Source of the DNA: JAWLGW01 sp964569055
Lineage (GTDB): Bacteria > Planctomycetota > J058
Direction: 5' to 3'
Assembly (NCBI GenBank): GCA_964569055.1
Contig: CAZMSZ010000156.1
Coordinates: forward strand, 1 to 15,808
DNA: 15,808 bases
A program made the position numbers and the translations under genes. The notes beneath the pieces were generated by a model that made no database searches, was not told the DNA's origin, and saw only the letters and a list, made by a program, of their open reading frames with translations. Shown piece after piece: positions 6,347 through 15,499 of this stretch. How positions within the stretch are numbered: the first letter of the stretch is position 1; the number at the start of each line of letters is the position of its first letter.

Positions 6347-6529
6347 CTACCCCGCCCAGAGCGTGAAGGCCTGCACGACCACGGCGAAGCCCAGGATGCC
6401 GCCCGCCATCACGCCGAGCAGCCGGCCCGTCTGCACGAACAGGCGCGCGTCCTCGTCCTCCTTGACCGCGGTGCACACGAACGAGGTCGCGACGCACACC
6501 GCGGCGAAGGTCAACACGGCCTCGATCAC
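6347..6529 (-). CDS. Small membrane protein of 60 residues, unknown function
   Basis: Two hydrophobic helices, about residues 3-20 and 38-56, flank a charged loop (KEDEDARLF). This gives a compact helical hairpin in the inner membrane. I do not recognise the family. It is very probably real: its GTG overlaps the TGA of the preceding gene (GTGA), GGAGG (6541-6537) lies 7 nt upstream, and it is the last gene of a block of tightly coupled genes. The C-terminus falls just after the second helix. It may partner the DUF6677-like protein to which it is coupled; this is inference from position alone. Confidence 0.65.
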   Translation of the reverse strand: MIEAVLTFAAVCVATSFVCTAVKEDEDARLFVQTGRLLGVMAGGILGFAVVVQAFTLWAG

Positions 6530-7161
6530 CCTTGTCCCTCCTCGCCGCCGCTGGCCGCGCTGCCCGCCGCCTGCTCGGCCCCGGCCGCCTGCTCCGCGGC
6601 CAGCTCGGCCCGCAGCGCCTCGCGGCGGCGCCGGCGGCGCTCCTCCTCGCGCCGCCGCGCCAGCCCGCCGGGCACGCCCGACAGCACGTCGTGGATCAGC
6701 AGCAGGTTGAGCAGCCCCGCCACCATGGTGAACAACAGCCCGGTGTCGAGGTCGGGGAGCCGGGCGGCGTAGGCGGGGTCCTCGACGTCGGGCAGCTCGG
6801 GCGGGTCGGCCAAGAAGGCCGGCAGCTTGCCGTGGTTGTAGGCCAGGCCGAGCGCGGTGGGGCCGCCGGCGCCGATCTGGGCCAAGAAGGCGTACTCGTG
6901 CCCGCCCACCTCCCGGAGCGAGACGGCGTCCCCGCGCGACAGCGCGAGCCCTGCCACGAACAGCCCGAGCACCAGCACCACCCCGCCCACCCCCTTCACG
7001 AGGTGACCCGCGTAGAGGTGGCCCGCGCCGGGGAGCATCCAGGCCAGGAACGCGCCCAGCTCGGGGCTCTTCCCGCGCTTGCGCATCAGGTCGGCCGGGT
7101 CGACGAACAGCTCGTCGTCGGGCGCCGCGCCGGGGTCGGGGGTCGTCGGCGCTCCGCTCAC
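6526..7161 (-). CDS. DUF6677-like integral membrane protein
   Basis: A 211-aa protein. Residues 34-52 (ELGAFLAWMLPGAGHLYAG) carry the Ala-Trp/Pro-Gly-x-Gly-His pattern of the DUF6677/TM2-like families, followed by a helix at 55-74. A further helix (141-160, with GLLNLLLIHDVL) matches the end of DUF6677 as I recall it. An acidic, proline-rich N-terminal 30 residues and a highly charged Arg/Glu/Ala tail (168-211) are probably cytoplasmic. The GTG start overlaps the lptB stop by 4 nt, and two overlapping GGAGG motifs lie 4 and 7 nt upstream. Function is unknown. Coupling to lepB and lptB suggests an envelope role, by inference. Confidence 0.65.
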   Translation of the reverse strand: MSGAPTTPDPGAAPDDELFVDPADLMRKRGKSPELGAFLAWMLPGAGHLYAGHLVKGVGGVVLVLGLFVAGLALSRGDAVSLREVGGHEYAFLAQIGAGGPTALGLAYNHGKLPAFLADPPELPDVEDPAYAARLPDLDTGLLFTMVAGLLNLLLIHDVLSGVPGGLARRREEERRRRRREALRAELAAEQAAGAEQAAGSAASGGEEGQG

Positions 7162-7979
7162 GCGGCCTCCTCCTCGCTCGCGGCGGCCGGCGGCTCCTCG
7201 GCCGGGGTGGCCGCCGGCGCGGGCTCGCGCACGGGGGGCAGGTCGGCTGGGTCGAGCTTGAAGCCCTCGCCCAGGTAGACGCGCCGCGCGAGGTCCGAGG
7301 AGAGCACCTCGGCCGGGTGGCCCTGCACCACCACGCGCCCCTCGTACATCAGGAACACGCGGTCGGAGGTGGTCAGGATCTGGCGCGCGTCGTGGTCGGT
7401 GATGAACACGGCGATCCCGCGCTCGCGCAGCCCGTACACGATCTGCTGGATGTCGCCGACCGCGATCGGGTCGACCCCGGCGAACGGCTCGTCGAACAGC
7501 ATCAGCTTGGGGTCGGTGATCAGCGCCCGCGCGATCTCGAGCCGCCGCTTCTGCCCGCCCGACAGGCTGCGCGCCGGCTGCTCGCGGGTGTGCGCGATCC
7601 CGTACTCCTCGAGCAGCGCGTCGCAGCGGCGCCGGCGCTCGCCGCGCGCGAGCGGCAGGCGCTCGAGCACGACGAGCAGGTTCTGCGCCACGGTCAGGTC
7701 CCCGAAGACGGAGTGCTCCTGCGGCAGGTACCCCATGCCCGCCCGCGCGCGCTGGTGGAGCGGCCAGTGGGTCACGTCCCGACCCATGAAGCGCACCACC
7801 CCCGAGTCGGGGCGGACCATGCCCATGGTCATGCGGAAGGTGGTCGTCTTGCCCGCGCCGTTGGGGCCGAGCAGGCCCACGACCTCGCCGGGCCGGACGT
7901 CGAGGTCGACCCCCTGGACGATCGGGCGGCGGAAGCTCTTGTGGAGGCCGCGGACCTCCAGCATGGAGGAGGTGCTCAT
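7158..7979 (-). CDS. lptB: LPS export ABC transporter ATP-binding protein
   Basis: This is the cytoplasmic ATPase that with LptF/G extracts lipopolysaccharide from the inner membrane and drives it along the Lpt bridge. Over 273 residues all ABC elements are present: Walker A GPNGAGKT (38-45), Q-loop Gln87 in GYLPQE, signature LSGGQ (139-143), Walker B LMLFDEP with Glu164, and switch His196 in TDHD. GVDPIAVGDIQ (168-178) and RRVYLGEGFKL (232-242) are specific LptB/YhbG-type sequences and separate it from amino-acid transporters. A Pro/Ala/Glu-rich tail of about 30 residues after position 243 is extra relative to E. coli LptB. The ATG overlaps the lepB stop (ATGA). An in-frame ATG at 7964 is possible. 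No lptA, lptC or rpoN lies alongside, unlike in proteobacteria. Confidence 0.93.
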   Translation of the reverse strand: MSTSSMLEVRGLHKSFRRPIVQGVDLDVRPGEVVGLLGPNGAGKTTTFRMTMGMVRPDSGVVRFMGRDVTHWPLHQRARAGMGYLPQEHSVFGDLTVAQNLLVVLERLPLARGERRRRCDALLEEYGIAHTREQPARSLSGGQKRRLEIARALITDPKLMLFDEPFAGVDPIAVGDIQQIVYGLRERGIAVFITDHDARQILTTSDRVFLMYEGRVVVQGHPAEVLSSDLARRVYLGEGFKLDPADLPPVREPAPAATPAEEPPAAASEEEAA

Positions 7980-9852
7980 CGGATCAGCTTGACCTCCCAG
8001 GGCGCGATCGGCCAGAACACCAGGAACGCCCGCCCGACCACGTGCCCCTCGCGCACGAAGCCCCAGGCGCGCCCGTCCTCCGAGTTGGGGCTGTTGTCCC
8101 CCATGCAGAAGTAGCTGCCCTCGGGGACCTCGATCGGCTGCGAGCCCGGGTCGAACTCGCCGCCCTTGGCCGTGTAGAAGATGTCCCGGTCGATCCGCAC
8201 CTGCTCGAACACCACCGGCGCGCCCTCCGCGCCGAGGCGCACGTTCGAGGAGCGCGTGTCCGAGGGGCCGAACGGGTCGTCCCAGGCCAGGACCGTCTCT
8301 CCGTTCACCTGCAGCCGCGCCCGGTCGTCGGCGTAGGCCAGGGCCAGCTCGACCGGCACGCCCGCGGCGAGCGCGGGCGCGGCCGCGTGGGCCTGCTCCT
8401 CGCCATCGACCTCGAGCGCGACCGTGGCCTGCGCGCCCGGCTGGCTCGCGGCCGTGAAGCGCGCGCTCACGACGCGCTCGCCCCCGCCGTCGGCCGACTC
8501 GACCATGGCCAGCCGCACCACGGCGCCGGCGCTCGGGGTGACCTGCGCCCGCACCCGCACGTCGGCCACCTTCACGCGCCGCGACTTGCGGTTGCCGCGG
8601 TTGTAGCCGTACACGTCGTAGATCATCCGCGTGTAGGCGAGCCAGGTCGGCGCCCCCTGCGGCCTGGCCTCGATCCGCCGACCGTCGGGGTCGAACGCCC
8701 ACACCTCGGCCGGCTCGCGCCCCTCGGCCACCGGCCGCCAGCTCGGCGCCCCGTCGGCCCGCGCGTAGCTCGAGTCGTGCACGGGGATCCACACCGCGTC
8801 CTGCACGTGGTCGGGCTTGCGGGCCAGCTTGCCGTCGGCGTAGACGTCGCCGTTGCGCACCTCGATCGTCTCGCCCGGCAGCCCGACCAGCCGCTTGATG
8901 TAGTTCTTCCAGGGCTTGCTGGGGAACTTGAAGACCATCACCTCGTAGCGGCGCGGCGGGCGCATGTCGTAGACGAACTTGTTGACCAGGATCTTGTGCC
9001 CGCCGTAGACGTCGCCGCGCCCCATGTCCTGCTCGAGCTCCTCCTCGCAGAGGGGGCACTCGGCGCTGGCGCGGATCGTGTCGTAGCCGGGGATGAAGTC
9101 GTCCTCGTGCTTGCTGAGCGCGAACTCGTAGCCGCAGTTGGGGCACTCCACCCGGAAGTGGTCGCCGAGCAGCGTCGGCGCCATGGAGCCCGTGGGGATC
9201 ACGAACGCCTCCATGGCGAAGTGGCGGATGATCAGGGCCAGGATCACCGCCACCACCACGGCCTCGAGGTTCTCCTGGAACCAGCCGTCCCCCTCGGGCG
9301 GCGGCTCGCCCTGGCCGCGCCGCTCCGCGTCCGCGCGCTGACGCCGCCGCGCCAGGACCTGCTGGCCGAGCAGCTTGTCGTTGCGGGCGTTGTGCTCGCG
9401 GTAGCCGAAGGCGAGGCCGCCCGCGAACAGCACCGCGCCGACCAGGAAGGTCGTCTTCTGGCTGCTCGGGTCCTCGATCCGCTGGGCCGAGAAGATCGCC
9501 GACATGCCGCCGGCCACCAGCGCGGCCGCCACCACGATCGCGAGCAGCCAGCCGAGCAGGTTGGGCGCGGCGATCGCCGCGAAGCCGCACTTCGCGCAGC
9601 TCACCCCCGGGCGGCGGGCCAGCGCCGCCAGCGGCCAGGGGAGGGCGCGCGCCTCGAGCGGCGCGTCGCACACCGGGCAGGGTCCGTCCGGCGCGACCGC
9701 GGCCGCGGCCTCGCGGGCCTGCTCGCGCTCGCGCCGCTCCCGCTCGCGCAGCGCGCGGTCGAGCGCCGCGTCGTCGAGGTCGGCCGCCGCCGTCGCCGCG
9801 GGCGCACCGGCCGGCTCGGGCTCCGCCCCGCTCGCCGCGCTGGGCCCCTCGC

Positions 9853-9856
<4 letters not shown>
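7976..9856 (-). CDS. lepB: Signal peptidase I, enlarged, with zinc ribbons and a large beta-rich insertion
   Basis: This membrane serine protease removes signal peptides from secreted proteins. At 626 residues it is about twice the usual length. Order: a disordered, charged N-terminus (1-55); a zinc ribbon (Cys60, Cys63, Cys87, Cys90); two membrane helices (about 99-120 and 136-150); and a helix at 198-213. Catalytic Ser224 lies in IPTGSMAPTL. Directly after it comes a second ribbon (Cys238, Cys241, Cys267, Cys270). Catalytic Lys321 lies in NYIKRLVGLPGE. An insertion of about 220 residues (about 345-565) precedes the C-terminal GDNSPNSEDGRAWG box (587-600). The insertion is beta-rich, and its LAYADDRARLQVNG section recalls a concanavalin/LamG-like sandwich. 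All catalytic boxes are intact, so it should be active. Similar Cys insertions are known to me from planctomycete signal peptidases. GTG 9856 overlaps the lepA stop (GTGA). Confidence 0.92.
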
Positions 9857-11688
<1,832 letters not shown>

Positions 11689-11690
11689 GT

Positions 11691-12281
11691 TCAGAGCAGC
11701 TCCAGGAGGTGCGGGCGCAGGGCGGCGAGCGCGCGGGCGCGGTGGCTCAGCCGGTGCTTCTCGTCGGCCGAGAGCTCGCCGAGGGTGCGCGCCTCGCCGT
11801 CGGGGCGGAAGATCGCGTCGTAGCCGAAGCCGCCCGCGCCGCGCTCGGCGAGGGTGATCGCGCCCTCGAGCACGCCGCTCGCCTCGGCGAGCAGCTCGCC
11901 CTGCGGGGAGGCGAGCGCGACCGCGCAGCGGAAGCGGGCGGTGCGACGCGCCTCGGGCAAGCCCGCGAGCGCCTCGAGCAGCGCGCGGCGGTTGTCGGCG
12001 TAGCTCGCGCCCTCGCCGGCGTAGCGCGCGGAGAGCACGCCGGGCGCGCCGCCGAGGGCGTCCACCTCGAGGCCGGTGTCGTCGGCGAGGCACCAGGCGC
12101 CGCTCGCGGCGGCGTAGCCGAGCGCCTTCTTGCGCGCGTTCCCCTCCAGGGTCGGGGCGTCCTCGACGACCTCGGCGACCTCGGGGGCGACCGGCCGCAG
12201 CGCGAGCGGGATCCCGAGGAGCAGCTCCTCGATCTCGCGCAGCTTGTCGCGGTTCTTGGTCCCGACGGTGAGGGTCTTCAC
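11691..12281 (-). CDS. rdgB: dITP/XTP pyrophosphatase (Ham1/RdgB family)
   Basis: This house-cleaning enzyme hydrolyses dITP, ITP and XTP to monophosphates and so keeps deaminated purines out of DNA and RNA. Over 196 residues it shows the family motifs: TVGTKNRDKLREI (5-17), the metal site EGNARKKA (47-54) with ADDTGLEVDALGG (66-78), SARYAG (84-89), GFGYDAIF (151-158), and SADEKHRLSHR (171-181) for base recognition. GTG 12281 begins the normal protein (VKTLTVGTKN). An in-frame TTG at 12320 would add 13 unconserved residues. Neither start has a clear Shine-Dalgarno. It is the first gene of the minus-strand block and has a candidate promoter upstream. Confidence 0.93.
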   Translation of the reverse strand: MKTLTVGTKNRDKLREIEELLLGIPLALRPVAPEVAEVVEDAPTLEGNARKKALGYAAASGAWCLADDTGLEVDALGGAPGVLSARYAGEGASYADNRRALLEALAGLPEARRTARFRCAVALASPQGELLAEASGVLEGAITLAERGAGGFGYDAIFRPDGEARTLGELSADEKHRLSHRARALAALRPHLLELL

Positions 12282-12330
12282 GGCTCGAGCGATTGAGAGG
12301 AAAGAGGTTAGATTCGGCAAACGGCGCGGG

Positions 12331-12359
12331 ATCGTAGCACAGGAGGGTCCCCCTGCCGA
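12331..12359 (-). promoter_or_regulatory. Candidate extended -10 promoter for the rdgB-lepA-lepB-lptB block
   Basis: The minus strand carries TGCTACGAT (12339-12331), an extended -10 with hexamer TACGAT. TCGGCA (12359-12354; four of six match the -35) lies 17 nt upstream. Predicted transcription starts about 40 nt before GTG 12281. It is the only obvious promoter for the six-gene block. Confidence 0.4.
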
Positions 12360-12368
12360 TCCCAGCGC

Positions 12369-12395
12369 CTCGGACGCGCTCGCTGCGTCGCCGAG
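12369..12395. repeat. Imperfect inverted repeat between divergent promoters
   Basis: CTCGGACGC (12369-12377) pairs with GCGTC-GC-CGAG (12385-12395) through a 9-bp stem with a 2-nt bulge and a 7-nt loop. It lies between the two divergent candidate promoters and upstream of both, with no T-tract, so it is not a terminator. It may be a shared regulatory site or a chance GC-rich palindrome. Confidence 0.3.
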
Positions 12396-12427
12396 CGCGC
12401 GCGCCTGAGGTGACCCGCCTCCGCCCG

Positions 12428-12456
12428 TTGCAACCGCGCGCCCAACCCTCTACGCT
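12428..12456 (+). promoter_or_regulatory. Candidate promoter for the kinase-lysA operon
   Basis: TTGCAA (12428-12433) and TACGCT (12451-12456) are separated by exactly 17 nt. The start site near 12463 would leave a leader of about 50 nt before ATG 12513. The -10 resembles the TACGAT of the two minus-strand candidates, which supports a common house sigma preference. Confidence 0.4.
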
Positions 12457-12512
12457 TTGAACGCTGAACTCCTTGCCCGACAGTTGCTTGCGGGTGAGGC
12501 CAGCGGAGAGCC

Positions 12513-14231
12513 ATGCGCGCGAGCACCGAGGACCTGCTGGCGGGCACGTTGGCGCTCGCGTTCGACTACTGCGGCCTCGCCGCGCTGCGCGACGCGTTCG
12601 CGGACCTGGGCGATCGCGACCTGCCCGCGGCGCTCGCGGCCGGGGCGCGCGTGCCCGCCAAGCGCGCCGAGCGGCTGCGGCGCGGCGCGCGCCTGGCGCG
12701 CCGCCTGCTCGACGACGCGGTGTTCGGCTCGATCGCCATGCGCAATCAGCTCGTGGGCGGGCAGATGCTGAACGCGCTGATGGAGGAGGTCCGCCGCGGC
12801 GGCTACCAGAAGACCCTGGCCGAGGTGCTGGCCGAGCGCGAGGTGGTCGACGCGCGGGTCCACGCGGCGATCGCCGAGCGGCAGGAGCAGGTGAGCGCCG
12901 AGCTGTTCGCCAAGGAGCAGGCGCTCGCGGCCACGATCGACCTCGAGGGCGAGCCGCTCGAGACGTGCGAGCTCAAGCTGCAGATGCTCCTGGGCGAGCT
13001 GGCGGCCAAGCTCTCGTTCCTGAGCCGCGACGACTTCGTCGGGGCGCTGCGGGCGCAGGAGCGGGTGGAGCAGGGGCTCCCCGCCGAGGAGCCGCCCCAG
13101 CCCGCCGGCGCCGCCGCGGCCGCGCGACCCGCGGCCGTGGCCAGCGCCCCCGCGGCCCCTCCCGGGCAAGACCTCGTGAAGGGCTACGAGGTCCTCAAGG
13201 AGCTCGGCGCGGGCGCCATGGGCTCGGTCCTCAAGGCGCGCAAGCGCGACACCGGCGAGGTCGTGGCGCTCAAGATCCTCAAGCCCGAGCTCTCCGGCGA
13301 CCGCGAGTACGTGGAGCGCTTCTTGCGCGAGGCGAAGGCGGTGGCCCGCCTCAGCCACAAGAACATCATCCGCGCGGTGCAGGTCGGCAAGTCGGGCGAC
13401 TACTACTTCTTCGCCATGGAGTTCATCGAGGGCCAGACCGTCGCGCAGCTGATCCAGCAGCAGGGGCGCCTGCCCGAGCGGTTCGCGCTGATGGTCACCC
13501 GCTGCATCGGCGCGGCGCTGGCGCACGCCTGGCAGCACCAGATCATTCACCGCGACATCAAGCCCGACAACATCATGATCACGCAGGACGGCGGCGTGAA
13601 GCTGACCGACCTCGGGCTGGCGCGCACCGCCAAGCAGGACAGCACGCTCACGATCTCGGGCGTGGTCATGGGCAGCCCGGCCTACATCTCGCCCGAGCAG
13701 GCGACCGGCGAGAAGGACCTCGACACGCGCTCGGACATCTACGCGCTCGGGGCGAGCCTGTTCCACATGCTGGCGGGCGAGGTGCCCTACGACGGCGAGA
13801 CCCCGCTGCACGTGATGCTCAAGCACATGAACGAGCCCGTGCCCGACGTGCGCCGCAAGGTGCCCGAGGTCTCGGAGGCGACGCGGCTCCTGATCATGAA
13901 GCTCATGGCCAAGCGCCCCGAGCAGCGCCTGCAGGCCGCCCAGCACGTGGAGGCCGTGGCGCGCACGATCGAGGAGGCGCTGGCGCGCGGGCAGAACCCG
14001 CCGCCGATCCCGACCGTGCTCCTGCCGCCGGGCGCCCGCCAGGCCCCCAGGCCGGCGGCCGCGCCGGCTTCGGGCGGGACGGACAAGCTGCGCGCCAGCC
14101 AGTCGGGCGAGCGCAAGGCCGGCCAGGGCGGGACCACCAAGAAGAAGAAGGTCTCGGCCGAGAAGCTCAAGCAGAAGGAGATCGGCGACCGGCTGCGCCG
14201 CATGAAGCCCAAGCGCAAGGGCCGGTTCTGA
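12513..14231 (+). CDS. Soluble serine/threonine protein kinase with helical repeat N-terminus
   Basis: A 572-aa Hanks-type kinase without membrane segments. The catalytic domain spans about 225-490: Gly loop GAGAMG (232-237), ATP lysine 254 in VALK, helix-C Glu273, catalytic HRDIKPDN (346-353, Asp348), DLG (366-368) in place of DFG, activation segment with potential Thr/Ser sites, and SPE (393-395). It is an RD kinase and should be active. Residues 1-190 are helical and appear to contain repeats: FGSIAMRNQLV (71-81) followed by TLAEVLAEREVV (101-112), and LGELAAKLSFLSRDD (160-174). A Pro/Ala linker (190-218) joins this to the kinase. The C-terminus is Lys-rich (543-572) and may bind nucleic acid or acidic partners. 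GGAG lies 6 nt before ATG 12513. The stop overlaps lysA as TGATG. The substrate is unknown. Confidence 0.9.
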   Translation: MRASTEDLLAGTLALAFDYCGLAALRDAFADLGDRDLPAALAAGARVPAKRAERLRRGARLARRLLDDAVFGSIAMRNQLVGGQMLNALMEEVRRGGYQKTLAEVLAEREVVDARVHAAIAERQEQVSAELFAKEQALAATIDLEGEPLETCELKLQMLLGELAAKLSFLSRDDFVGALRAQERVEQGLPAEEPPQPAGAAAAARPAAVASAPAAPPGQDLVKGYEVLKELGAGAMGSVLKARKRDTGEVVALKILKPELSGDREYVERFLREAKAVARLSHKNIIRAVQVGKSGDYYFFAMEFIEGQTVAQLIQQQGRLPERFALMVTRCIGAALAHAWQHQIIHRDIKPDNIMITQDGGVKLTDLGLARTAKQDSTLTISGVVMGSPAYISPEQATGEKDLDTRSDIYALGASLFHMLAGEVPYDGETPLHVMLKHMNEPVPDVRRKVPEVSEATRLLIMKLMAKRPEQRLQAAQHVEAVARTIEEALARGQNPPPIPTVLLPPGARQAPRPAAAPASGGTDKLRASQSGERKAGQGGTTKKKKVSAEKLKQKEIGDRLRRMKPKRKGRF

Positions 14232-15499
14232 TGCCCGGGGCGCCCGCGCGCCCGTTCGAGCACCGCGGCGGCGAGCTCCACGCGGAGGGGGTGCCGCTGG
14301 CCCAGCTCGCCGAGCGCTTCGGCACGCCGCTCTACGTCTACAGCCTGACCGAGCTGCTCGGGCGGCTCCGCGCCCTGCGCGCGGCGTTCGGCGAGCCCGA
14401 GCCGCTGGTGGCCTACTCGGTCAAGGCCAACCCCAACCTCGCGGTCGTCCGCGCGCTCGCCCGCGAGGGCGCGGGCGCCGACGTGGTCTCGGTGGGCGAG
14501 CTCGAGCGCGCGCTGCGGGCGGGGGTCCCGCCGGAGCGGATCGTGTTCGCCGGGGTCGGCAAACGCGAGGACGAGCTGGCCCGCGCGCTCGAGGTCGGCG
14601 TGCTGCAGCTCAACGTCGAGGGCGAGGGCGAGCTCGAGCTGCTCGCGCGCCTGGCGCGGGCGCGCGGCGTGCGCGCCCCCGTGGCGCTGCGGGTCAACCC
14701 CGACGTGGTCGCGGGCGGCCACCGCTACATCCAGGTCGGCGCGCGGGTGAACAAGTTCGGCGTCCCGCTGGCCGAGGCCCGCGCCCTCTACCGCCGCGCG
14801 GCCGCCCTGGACGGCCTCGAGCTGCGCGGGGTCGCCTGCCACATCGGGAGCCAGCTCCTCGACCTCACCCCGCTCCGCGCCGCGCTCGCCCGCGTGCGCG
14901 AGCTGGTGCTCGCGCTACGCGAGGACGGGGTCGCGCTCGAGCAGGTCGACGTGGGCGGCGGCCTCGGCGTGCGCTACCGCGACGAGGAGCCCCCCGCGCT
15001 CGACGAGTACGCGGCGGCCGTGCGCGAGGCGGTGGGCGACCTCGGCGCCCGCCTGGTCCTCGAGCCCGGCCGCGCGATCGCCGCCAACGCGGGCCTCCTG
15101 CTGACCCGCGTCCTCTACCGCAAGCAGTCCGCCGGCAAGCGCTTCTTGGTCGCCGACGCCGCCATGAACGACCTCCTCCGCCCCGCGCTCTACCAGGCGC
15201 ACCACGAGGTCCTCCCCGTGCGCGAAGACACCCCGCTCGAGCGCGCCGACCTCGTGGGCCCGATCTGCGAGACCGGCGACTTCCTGGCCCAAGACCGCGA
15301 CCTCCCCGCCGCCCGACCCGGCGACCTCCTGGCCGTCCTGAGCGCCGGCGCCTACGCCCGCAGCATGGCGAGCAACTACAACACCCGCCCCCGCGCCGCC
15401 GAGGTCCTCGTCCGCGGCGAGGAGGCGTTCTTGATCCAGGAGCGCGAGACCCTCGCAGACCTCTGGGCACGCGAGCGGATCCCCGACTTCTTGAGCTGA
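14231..15499 (+). CDS. lysA: Diaminopimelate decarboxylase
   Basis: A PLP enzyme that decarboxylates meso-diaminopimelate to L-lysine, the last step of the DAP pathway. The 422-aa protein has the full fold-III TIM barrel and C-terminal beta domain. Visible motifs are the PLP lysine Lys65 in AYSVKANPN, RVNKFGV (172-178), the HIGSQ motif (204-208), the phosphate-binding GGGLG (242-246), EPGR (278-281), catalytic CETGD (346-350, usually CESGD) and SAGAYARSMASNYN (371-384). Arginine and ornithine decarboxylases of the same fold are less likely, given the CETGD and HIGSQ context. ATG 14231 shares its A with the kinase stop (TGATG), so translation is probably coupled. Pairing with a Ser/Thr kinase is unusual and may be positional only. 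No riboswitch is seen. Confidence 0.95.
   Translation: MPGAPARPFEHRGGELHAEGVPLAQLAERFGTPLYVYSLTELLGRLRALRAAFGEPEPLVAYSVKANPNLAVVRALAREGAGADVVSVGELERALRAGVPPERIVFAGVGKREDELARALEVGVLQLNVEGEGELELLARLARARGVRAPVALRVNPDVVAGGHRYIQVGARVNKFGVPLAEARALYRRAAALDGLELRGVACHIGSQLLDLTPLRAALARVRELVLALREDGVALEQVDVGGGLGVRYRDEEPPALDEYAAAVREAVGDLGARLVLEPGRAIAANAGLLLTRVLYRKQSAGKRFLVADAAMNDLLRPALYQAHHEVLPVREDTPLERADLVGPICETGDFLAQDRDLPAARPGDLLAVLSAGAYARSMASNYNTRPRAAEVLVRGEEAFLIQERETLADLWARERIPDFLS

Noticed and set aside
3846..6710. A 954-codon open frame on the plus strand, antisense to the exported proteins
   Set aside because: It is rich in Arg/Ala/His/Gly repeats without any domain and lies over two minus-strand genes that have signal peptides and ribosome binding sites. 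Long shadow frames are normal at this GC content.
12450..13946. A 498-codon minus-strand frame opposite the kinase
   Set aside because: The kinase motifs on the plus strand are unambiguous and this frame has no recognisable feature.
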